Both the position numbers and the translations under genes were made by a program. The notes beneath the pieces were generated by a model. It worked only from the letters and a program-made list of their open reading frames with translations, had not been told where the DNA came from and made no database searches. DNA of 64,000 nt, taken from positions 4,278,001 to 4,342,000 of the forward strand of contig NZ_CP072610.1 of assembly GCF_021029445.1 (NCBI RefSeq). The letters are read 5' to 3'. The stretch is from Pseudomonas wenzhouensis (lineage in GTDB: Bacteria > Pseudomonadota > Gammaproteobacteria > Pseudomonadales > Pseudomonadaceae). Positions 57,829 through 64,000 of this stretch are shown piece after piece; position 1 is the stretch's first letter; each line of letters opens with the position of its first letter.

Positions 57829-58584
57829 TTACAGATAGTTCTCGGTAATATCGTCGATAAAGCCTTCAGCGCGCATCTCGTCGAGTGCCTTCTGCAGGCG
57901 CTCGACCACCTCATCCGGGGTGTCCTTGTTCAGCGCCAGGTACAGCTCGGCATCATTGAAACGCAGCACCGTGTTGAGGCCGCTGACATCTTCCTGCTTG
58001 GCCAGGTAGCGACCGACCGGATCGGTGGTGGCCCACAGATCGATCTGCCCGCGCACCAGCTTCTTCACGTTCTCCTGGTCACGCAGGGCGTTGATCGGAG
58101 CTAGCCCCTGGCTTTCCAGGTGCTGGCTGACCGCATCGTTCTTGTAGGCACCGACGCGGTACTTGGCGGCATCCTGCAGGCTCGACACCTTGATATCGCT
58201 GCCCGGGGCGGCGAGCAGCACCCAGCCGGTCTTGGCCAGTGGGCCCACCCATTTGAACAGCGGCTTGCGCTCTTCGGTATAGGTGGTGGAGAACAGCCCG
58301 TAGTTGGGCTTGTCCAGCGTCAGGCGATAGAGGCGATCCCATGGAAAACGCAGGGTCAGGGTGTAGTCGATTCCGGCACGCTTGAACATCTCGCGCACGA
58401 TGTCGGCACTGATGCCGTCGATACCGTCGTCACGGGCGAAGTTCTTGTCGTCCACCGCCATGTTGAAGGGCGGGAAATTCTCGGTCAGCAGCACCACCTT
58501 GTAATCCTGCGGCAACTCCGCGTGGGCGGAGCCGCACAGCATGAACAAAGCGACAAACAGGCTTTTCTTCAGAGTATTCAGCAT
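57829..58584 (-). CDS. Periplasmic solute-binding protein (SBP_bac_3), paralogue 1
   Basis: A 251-residue family 3 binding protein: signal peptide (LNTLKKSLFVALFMLCGSAHA), then VVLLTENFPPFNMAVDDKNF, GISADIVREMFKRAGIDYTL, PLFKWVGPLAKTGWVLLA and RGQIDLWATTDPVGRYLA. No permease or ATPase gene is adjacent, so it may serve a distant ABC system or a sensor. Start placed at MLNTLKKSLF (58584), though no strong ribosome site is visible. It is closely related to the next gene. Confidence 0.87.
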   Translation of the reverse strand: MLNTLKKSLFVALFMLCGSAHAELPQDYKVVLLTENFPPFNMAVDDKNFARDDGIDGISADIVREMFKRAGIDYTLTLRFPWDRLYRLTLDKPNYGLFSTTYTEERKPLFKWVGPLAKTGWVLLAAPGSDIKVSSLQDAAKYRVGAYKNDAVSQHLESQGLAPINALRDQENVKKLVRGQIDLWATTDPVGRYLAKQEDVSGLNTVLRFNDAELYLALNKDTPDEVVERLQKALDEMRAEGFIDDITENYL

Positions 58585-58717
58585 AAGACGTACCGCTCGC
58601 ATGATTTTGGTTATGGCTAGCGACATCCCTGCATGGGCCTGAGCCCGGTCATTGGCACTCAGTGGCTTTGCCATCCATGGCAAGCGACCGGCTCGTGGCC
58701 GGTCGCGTGTTCGGTGC

Positions 58718-59473
58718 TTACAGGTAGTTGTTCAGCGTCTCGTCGACAAAGCCTTCGGCGCGCATCTGATCCAGCGCGGCCTGCAGCTTGGCGACGATCT
58801 CGTCAGGCATTTCCTTGTTCAGTGCCAGGTAAAGCTCGGCACTGTCGAAGCGCAACACGGTGCGCAGACCGGAGATCCCCTCCTGCTTGGCCAGGTAACG
58901 GCCGGCCGGGTCACCAGTGGCCCAAAGATCGATCTGACCAGCCATCAGCTTGCGCGCATTTTCCTGATCACGCAGCGAAGTGCTGTGTTCGACGCCCTTC
59001 TCGGTCAGGTATTGGGAGATGGCATCGCCCTTGTAGGCACCGATGCGATACTGCTTGGTCTCATCCAGGCTGGCCAGGCTGAGCGGGCTGTCGCCCTTGG
59101 CCAGTAGCACCCAGTCGTCCGGGCCGATGGGGCCAACCCATTTGAACAACGCCTCGCGCTCCGGCAGGCGTGCGGTAACGAACACGCCATAGCCTGGTTT
59201 CTCCAGGGCCAGCTTGTAGATGCGGTCCCAGTGGAAACGCAGGGTCAGGCTGTACTTGACCCCGGCACGCTTGAACATCTCTCTGACCACATCCACGGCG
59301 ATGCCATCGATATTGTCTTCCTGAGCGAAGTTCTTGCCGTTGATCGCCATGTTGTAAGGCGGGAAATTCTCGGTCAGCAGGACCACGCTGTAGTTCGGGT
59401 CCACTTCGGCGCGCGCGACACCGGTCAGCACCACAAGGGAGCCGCCCAGCGCGACCAGCAGGCGTTTGAACAT
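58718..59473 (-). CDS. Periplasmic solute-binding protein (SBP_bac_3), paralogue 2
   Basis: A 251-residue close paralogue of the neighbour: signal peptide MFKRLLVALGGSLVVLTGVARA, SVVLLTENFPPYNMAINGKN, GIAVDVVREMFKRAGVKYSL, ALFKWVGPIGPDDWVLLAKG, AGQIDLWATGDPAGRYLAKQ and ALDQMRAEGFVDETLNNYL. Tandem duplication is evident. Ligand unknown; polar amino acids or small acids are typical of the family. Confidence 0.88.
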   Translation of the reverse strand: MFKRLLVALGGSLVVLTGVARAEVDPNYSVVLLTENFPPYNMAINGKNFAQEDNIDGIAVDVVREMFKRAGVKYSLTLRFHWDRIYKLALEKPGYGVFVTARLPEREALFKWVGPIGPDDWVLLAKGDSPLSLASLDETKQYRIGAYKGDAISQYLTEKGVEHSTSLRDQENARKLMAGQIDLWATGDPAGRYLAKQEGISGLRTVLRFDSAELYLALNKEMPDEIVAKLQAALDQMRAEGFVDETLNNYL

Positions 59474-59558
59474 GGCATTTCTCTTTCTAGTAATGAGGCA
59501 GACCGCCACAGGATAACCGCCAAGCCCTCCCCAGCCCAGCGATTGCCGGCAATCTCAC

Positions 59559-60348
59559 TCAGTAGCGGGCCTCGATGCCCTTCAATGCACCCTCGGCCCG
59601 CAATGCGTCCGGGGCACTGTGCAACTTCTGAACCAGCTCATCCGGGGTTTGCAGATTGAGCGCCAGGTAAAGATCTACCGAGTTCAAGTGCTGAACGACC
59701 TTGAGACTATCCACACCTTCCTGGCCGGCCGTGAGCGGCCCGGCCTGACTGGAGGCGATCCACAGGTCGATCTGACCTTTGTCGAGTTTCCGGACGTTTT
59801 CGGCATCACGCAGTGCAGCCTGCACCTCTATGCCTCTGTCCAGCAGGAACTGGGTCTTGGCATCGCCTTTGTAGCCGCCTATCCGGTATTGCCGCGCGTC
59901 TTCGATGCTGGCCAACTGGATCGGGCTGTCGTTCTTGGCAAAAAGCACCCAGTCGTACCTGGAAATGGGGCCAACCCATTTGAACAGGCTCTCACGCTCC
60001 GCTGTGCGCGCGGTAGAGAACACCCCGTAACCGGCATCGTCCAGCGTCTGCTGGTATACGCGCTGCCAGGGGAAACGCAGGATCTGCTGGCACTCGACCT
60101 CTGCACGCCCGCATACCGCACGCAGAATATCCGAGCTGATACCGGTGACACCTTCGTCACGGGCATAGTTGGTAGCGGATACCGACACATGGAGGCATAT
60201 TTTCCGTCAGCAGCACCAATGGCGCTGCGTGGGCAATGCTGAGGCCAGATGCAAGGGCCAGGTGGTTACGAATCGAAGAAGAAACATGCAGACTCCGTGT
60301 CGAAATGCTCGGCAACAAGCAGCCCCGTGCAATCGCGCGGGTTCTCAA
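59559..60348 (-). pseudogene. Third solute-binding paralogue, frameshifted
   Basis: The main frame (60188 to 59559) gives SVSATNYARDEGVTGISSDI, LFKWVGPISRYDWVLFAKND and GQIDLWIASSQAG, aligned with its paralogues from the first lobe onward. The missing N-terminal piece is in another frame (LALASGLSIAHAAPLVLLTENMPP, ending near 60190). One lost base around 60188-60192 would rejoin LTENMPP to SVSATNYARDEG. The true start is unclear; the region to 60348 is open but is not a good signal peptide. Confidence 0.75.
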
Positions 60349-60475
60349 GGCTTGTGATTAACGCGTAATGCTAGCTGGATCGCAGGCACTTTGCCGTCGA
60401 CTCGCCCGCAGCTTTCGCACCCGCCTTGTCGAGTCCGCCACAAGGCCGCAAAACTGCGGCCCGAGAATAGAAAAA

Positions 60476-61234
60476 CTAGCGCACCACGATGCCACGGCTG
60501 GCCAGATAGGCCTTGGCCTCAGGCACGGTGTATTCGCCGAAGTGGAAGATGCTCGCCGCCAGCACGGCATCAGCCTTGCCTTCGAGGATGCCGTCAGCCA
60601 GGTGCTGCAGGTTACCGACGCCACCAGAGGCGATCACCGGCACGCGCACGGCCTCGCTGATGGCGCGGGTCACGCCCAGGTCGTAACCACTCTTGACGCC
60701 GTCCTGATCCATGCTGGTGAGCAGGATCTCACCGGCGCCCAGCCCTTCCATCTTGCGCGCCCACTCCACGGCATCGAGGCCGGTCGGCTTGCGCCCGCCG
60801 TGAGTGAAGATTTCCCAGCGGCCCGGCGCTACGCGCTTGGCATCGATGGCAACGACGATGCACTGCGAACCGAAGCGCGCCGCGGCCTCACCGACGAACT
60901 CGGGGTTGAACACCGCCGCGGTGTTGATGGACACCTTGTCGGCACCGGCATTGAGCAGGTTGCGGATATCCTGCACGGTGCGCACGCCGCCACCGACGGT
61001 GAGCGGGATGAACACCTGGCTGGCCATGCGCTCGACGGTGTGCAGGGTGGTGTCGCGACCGTCGACGCTGGCGGTGATATCGAGGAAGGTGATCTCGTCG
61101 GCGCCCTGCTCATCGTAGCGGCGAGCGATCTCCACCGGGTCACCGGCGTCGCGGATGTTCTCGAACTTGACGCCCTTGACCACGCGGCCGTTGTCCACGT
61201 CGAGGCAAGGAATGATGCGTTTGGCCAATGCCAT
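60476..61234 (-). CDS. hisF: Imidazole glycerol phosphate synthase, cyclase subunit
   Basis: With HisH converts PRFAR and ammonia to IGP and AICAR in histidine synthesis. The 252 residues form a TIM barrel with the catalytic Asp in [16 protein letters not shown] and the second in [12 protein letters not shown], plus phosphate loops ([23 protein letters not shown]). Last gene of the cluster; separated from hisA by 150 bases containing a hairpin-prone stretch. Confidence 0.97.
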   Translation of the reverse strand: MALAKRIIPCLDVDNGRVVKGVKFENIRDAGDPVEIARRYDEQGADEITFLDITASVDGRDTTLHTVERMASQVFIPLTVGGGVRTVQDIRNLLNAGADKVSINTAAVFNPEFVGEAAARFGSQCIVVAIDAKRVAPGRWEIFTHGGRKPTGLDAVEWARKMEGLGAGEILLTSMDQDGVKSGYDLGVTRAISEAVRVPVIASGGVGNLQHLADGILEGKADAVLAASIFHFGEYTVPEAKAYLASRGIVVR

Positions 61235-61384
61235 GCTGAAACCCTCTCTAACCGGCTGCGCCGCACATCCGCGGCGTTGCGTGGTGCTCGCTCCTCGCCG
61301 TACTACAGTACTGCCTCGTCGCTGCGCGCCACGCGCCTTGCGTCTGAAGCGGCTCGCTCGCTTAGCGAGGGCTTCAGAGCGTGC

Positions 61385-62122
61385 TTAATTCTTGAAGTTG
61401 TCGCAGAAGGCCTGCGCCTCGGCCACATCCAGGGTGCCTTCGTAGATCGCACGGCCGGTGATGGCGCCGATGATGCCGGGCGAACGCGCCAGCAGCAGCT
61501 TCTCGATATCGCCAAGGTTGTGGATGCCACCGGAAGCGATCACCGGGATCTTGCTGGCAGCGGCCAGAGCGGCGGTGGCTTCGACGTTGCAGCCCTGCAT
61601 CATGCCGTCTTTGGCGATGTCGGTATAAACGATAGCCGACACACCGTCAGCCTCGAAGCGCTTGGCGAGATCCGTCGCCTGTACGCTGGAGACTTCCGCC
61701 CAGCCGTCAGTGGCGACGAAACCATCCTTGGCATCCAGACCGACGATGACCTTGCCGGGGAAGGCCTTGCACGCCTCGGTGACGAACTCGGGCTCTTTCA
61801 CCGCCTTGGTGCCGATGATCACGTAGCTAACGCCCGCGCGCACGTAGTGCTCGATGGTCTCCAGGGTGCGGATGCCACCGCCGATCTGGATTGGCAGGGT
61901 CGGGTAGCGCTTGGCGATGGCGGTGACCACCTCACCGTTGACCGGCTGGCCCTCGAAGGCGCCGTTCAGGTCGACCAGGTGCAGACGGCGGCAACCGCCC
62001 TCGACCCACTTGGCGGCCATGCTCACCGGGTCGTCGGAAAATACCGTGGAGTCTTCCATGCGGCCCTGGCGTAGACGCACGCAAGCGCCGTCCTTGAGAT
62101 CGATAGCGGGGATAATCAGCAT
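61385..62122 (-). CDS. hisA: ProFAR isomerase
   Basis: Isomerises ProFAR to PRFAR. The 245 residues form a TIM barrel related to HisF, with catalytic Asp in [19 protein letters not shown] and in [24 protein letters not shown] and [12 protein letters not shown] bind the two phosphates. It lies 40 bases after the DUF2164 gene. Confidence 0.97.
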   Translation of the reverse strand: MLIIPAIDLKDGACVRLRQGRMEDSTVFSDDPVSMAAKWVEGGCRRLHLVDLNGAFEGQPVNGEVVTAIAKRYPTLPIQIGGGIRTLETIEHYVRAGVSYVIIGTKAVKEPEFVTEACKAFPGKVIVGLDAKDGFVATDGWAEVSSVQATDLAKRFEADGVSAIVYTDIAKDGMMQGCNVEATAALAAASKIPVIASGGIHNLGDIEKLLLARSPGIIGAITGRAIYEGTLDVAEAQAFCDNFKN

Positions 62123-62162
62123 CGGTTGAACCTGCTCAAGTCTTGAAAACGAAAAAGAAGGG

Positions 62163-62417
62163 TCAGCTCTTTTCGAGCGCCCAGAGGTCGCTCTCGATGC
62201 TTTCGAACCTGTCTTTCAGGTGCGCCTGCACATCGAGGATCGCCTTGTTGTAATAGTGCGGCGCCAGCTCGCGGGTGATCTGGTCGAGCACTTCCTGCAC
62301 TTCGAAGGTGCCCAGTTGCAGCTCGAAACGCTCGTCGAGAAAGCGCTTCAGCATCAGCAGCGCGGCCTGCTCCTGAGCAGGCTCGAGCGCCAGGCTTGGC
62401 ACCTTGGCGCGGGCCAT
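62163..62417 (-). CDS. DUF2164 protein inside the his cluster
   Basis: An 84-residue acidic helical protein matching DUF2164, of unknown function ([41 protein letters not shown]). Its ATG overlaps the hisH stop by one base (TAATG), so it is translated with the his genes. No link to histidine synthesis is established. Confidence 0.87.
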   Translation of the reverse strand: MARAKVPSLALEPAQEQAALLMLKRFLDERFELQLGTFEVQEVLDQITRELAPHYYNKAILDVQAHLKDRFESIESDLWALEKS

Positions 62418-63055
62418 TACCAGCGACCGTCCCAGGCGATGAAGTTCTGCAGCAGTTGCAGGCCGTGGGTATGGCTCTTCTCCGGGTGGAACTGCACGGC
62501 AAAACGCGAGCCCTCGGCCAGCGCTGCGGCGAAGTCCTTGCCGTAGTGGCCACGACCGACCACCTGCTGCGGCTTGCCGGCCTCGATGTAGTAGCTGTGC
62601 ACGAAGTAGAAGCGCGCGTGGTCAGGAATGTCGTGCCACAGCGGGTGTTTGACCGCCTGCGCCACTTCGTTCCAGCCCATATGTGGCACCTTGAGGCGCT
62701 CGCCGTCTTCGTTCAGATCCTTGCCGAAGAAACGCACCTGGCCGGGGAACAGGCCGATGCAATCGACGCCGTCGTTTTCCTCGCTGCGCTCGAGCAGCGC
62801 CTGCATGCCGACGCAGATACCGAGGAACGGACGATCGGCACTGACCTCACGCACCAGTTCATCGAAACCCAGACGCCTGATCTCGGCCATGCAGTCGCGG
62901 ATCGCACCGACACCGGGGAACACCACACGATCCGCTTCGCGGATCACCTTGGCGTCCGAGGTTACCAGCACGCGGCCGGCACCTACATGCTCCAGCGCCT
63001 TGGCCACCGAATGCAGGTTGCCCATGCCATAGTCGATTACGGCTACCGTCTGCAT
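62417..63055 (-). CDS. hisH: Imidazole glycerol phosphate synthase, glutaminase subunit
   Basis: Class I glutamine amidotransferase supplying ammonia to HisF. The 212 residues contain the nucleophile Cys in [13 protein letters not shown] and the His/Glu of the triad in [12 protein letters not shown]. It directly abuts the hisB stop and overlaps the DUF2164 start. Confidence 0.97.
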   Translation of the reverse strand: MQTVAVIDYGMGNLHSVAKALEHVGAGRVLVTSDAKVIREADRVVFPGVGAIRDCMAEIRRLGFDELVREVSADRPFLGICVGMQALLERSEENDGVDCIGLFPGQVRFFGKDLNEDGERLKVPHMGWNEVAQAVKHPLWHDIPDHARFYFVHSYYIEAGKPQQVVGRGHYGKDFAAALAEGSRFAVQFHPEKSHTHGLQLLQNFIAWDGRW

Positions 63056-63649
63056 TTACAGGCAGCCCTTAGTCGAAGGCATCTGTCCGGCCATGCGCGG
63101 GTCCAGCTCCACGGCCATGCGCAGCGCGCGGCCGAAGGCCTTGAACACGGTTTCGATCTGGTGGTGGGTGTTGTGCCCGCGCAGGTTGTCGATGTGCAGG
63201 CTGACCAGGGCGTGGTTGACGAAGCCCTGGAAGAATTCCTGGAACAGATCGACGTCGAAGTTGCCAACCACCGCGCGGGTGAACGGCACGTGCATCTGCA
63301 GGCCCGGGCGACCGGAGAAATCGATCACCACGCGCGACAGCGCTTCGTCCAGCGGCACGTAGGAATGGCCGTAACGGGTCATGCCCTTCTTGTCGCCAAT
63401 GGCCTTGGTAAAAGCCTGGCCGAGGGTAATACCGACGTCCTCGACGGTGTGGTGGTCGTCGATATGCAGATCGCCCTTGCACTCGATATCGAGGTCGATC
63501 AGACCATGACGGGCGATCTGGTCGAGCATGTGCTCGAGAAAAGGCACACCAATGTCAAACTTGGCCTTGCCGGTGCCATCCAGGTTGATCGAGACCTTGA
63601 CCTGGGTCTCCAAGGTATTGCGCTCGACGAATGCCGTACGTTCGGCCAT
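63056..63649 (-). CDS. hisB: Imidazoleglycerol-phosphate dehydratase
   Basis: Dehydrates IGP to imidazole acetol phosphate with Mn. The 197 residues correspond to the monofunctional enzyme: metal motifs [14 protein letters not shown] and [20 protein letters not shown]. Start at [11 protein letters not shown] (63649), with GGAG 6 bases upstream and homologous to the known Pseudomonas N-terminus. First gene of hisB-hisH-DUF2164-hisA-hisF. Confidence 0.97.
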   Translation of the reverse strand: MAERTAFVERNTLETQVKVSINLDGTGKAKFDIGVPFLEHMLDQIARHGLIDLDIECKGDLHIDDHHTVEDVGITLGQAFTKAIGDKKGMTRYGHSYVPLDEALSRVVIDFSGRPGLQMHVPFTRAVVGNFDVDLFQEFFQGFVNHALVSLHIDNLRGHNTHHQIETVFKAFGRALRMAVELDPRMAGQMPSTKGCL

Positions 63650-63743
63650 CACCAGCTCCACGAATTACTAACGGAAAAAGGCCCGCATTATAGGCGTGCC
63701 GGGGCGGCAACGGCTACCGGCGATGGTCGGACGGGCAGAAACG

Positions 63744-63972
63744 AAAAAGCCCGCGCAGGCGCCTAATGCTGTTCACTTAAGAAACGGTCGAGCTCGATCA
63801 GTCCCCTCGCCCCTCCGGGAAGAGGGTTAGGGAGAGGGGGAAACTGGCAGTTTTGCGGTGTTTTCTGCCCTCTCCCCCAGCCCCTCTCCCATAACATGGG
63901 AGAGGGGAGCCAAACGTGTGCAACCTTAAGTGAACAGGATTACGCGCAGGCGCCAGGCCTGAGCGGGCTTTT
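63744..63972. terminator. Terminator hairpin split by the MITE
   Basis: AAAAAGCCCGC (63744-63754) and GCGGGCTTTT (63963-63972) are the arms of an intrinsic terminator whose loop region (CGCAGGCGCCAGGCCTGA) received the MITE. It would have ended a leftward gene lying beyond the window, upstream of hisB. The 350 bases from hisB to the window end hold only this and the MITE. Confidence 0.7.
63764..63942. mobile_element. IS4-type MITE (179 bp) with 12-bp target duplication
   Basis: Terminal inverted repeats TAATGCTGTTCACTTAAG (left) and TAATCCTGTTCACTTAAG (right, inverted) differ at one base. The direct repeat CGCGCAGGCGCC flanks it (63752-63763 and 63943-63954). Ends of the TAATGCCGATCAGTTAAG type and 11-13 bp duplications belong to IS4. 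No transposase gene is inside; the interior holds CCCTCTCCC-type palindromes. Confidence 0.9.
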
Positions 63973-64000
63973 CCACAAGCACGGCGTTACTGGAACAGCA

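Noticed and set aside
60368..62074. Plus-strand open frame of 568 codons opposite hisF and hisA
   Set aside because: Shadow of the his genes; no ribosome site or domain.
63980..64000. Last codons of a minus-strand gene (…LFQ stop) at the window edge
   Set aside because: A TAA at 63987-63989 fits a gene ending just before the split terminator, but only three codons are visible, too few to call.

Overview
This window is a high-GC gammaproteobacterial chromosome segment, almost certainly Pseudomonas in the broad sense (mendocina / pseudoalcaligenes-like, now often called Ectopseudomonas). Gene content and order match, from memory, two separate P. aeruginosa PAO1 blocks: ilvD to the HacB-type acylase (about PA0353 down to PA0305), then the PA5126-like gene and trmL through the his genes (about PA5126 up to PA5143). 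They are joined at about 44.9 kb.

Region by region. 1-11.8 kb: ilvD (3' part), a Snf2 helicase with a coupled phosphodiesterase, glyoxalase, YitT protein, folA, glpQ with a candidate Pho box, and a DUF2868 / DUF3482-GTPase pair. 11.8-13.7 kb: a RAYT gene set in REP palindromes and the first copy of an IS110 element. 13.7-23.8 kb: TSUP permease-lgt-thyA, an NRDE protein, ptsP-rppH, a HAD phosphatase, a DUF2269 protein, ilvA, rpiA. 23.9-30.5 kb: a cadR/cadA-DUF3703 metal module, a YegP protein, two SdiA-regulated-type paralogues around a BOF protein, and an FAH-family hydrolase. 30.6-37.5 kb: a D-2-hydroxyglutarate dehydrogenase-type enzyme divergent from serA, then housekeeping genes. 37.5-41.4 kb: an IS nest (IS110 inverted, IS5, IS110). 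41.4-44.9 kb: AraC regulator and HacB-type acylase. 44.9-45.2 kb: a sigma-54 promoter followed by a two-module candidate sRNA resembling NrsZ. 45.2-47.7 kb: PA5126-like gene, trmL, and the rhodanese-grxC-secB operon. 47.7-53.2 kb: a group II intron in the leader of that operon, itself hit by an IS21 element. 53.3-57.7 kb: gpmI-envC-ctpA. 57.8-60.3 kb: three tandem solute-binding proteins, the third broken. 60.4-63.7 kb: hisB-hisH-DUF2164-hisA-hisF. The end holds an IS4-type MITE inside a terminator hairpin.

The most striking signal is the IS110 element, present three times (1174 bp each, same translated product). Its left-end leader folds on paper into the bridge-RNA layout of IS621: a 5' hairpin, a target loop and a donor loop. 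All four guides can be read off directly. They match the observed target (CCACC-CT-AC within REP palindromes) and the element's own ends, and all three insertions obey this code. Other notable structures are the NrsZ-like RNA, the intron placed a few bases after a promoter, and the MITE with 12-bp duplications. No CRISPR array, tRNA or rRNA was seen. Bases and coordinates were read by eye. No database search or folding program was run.
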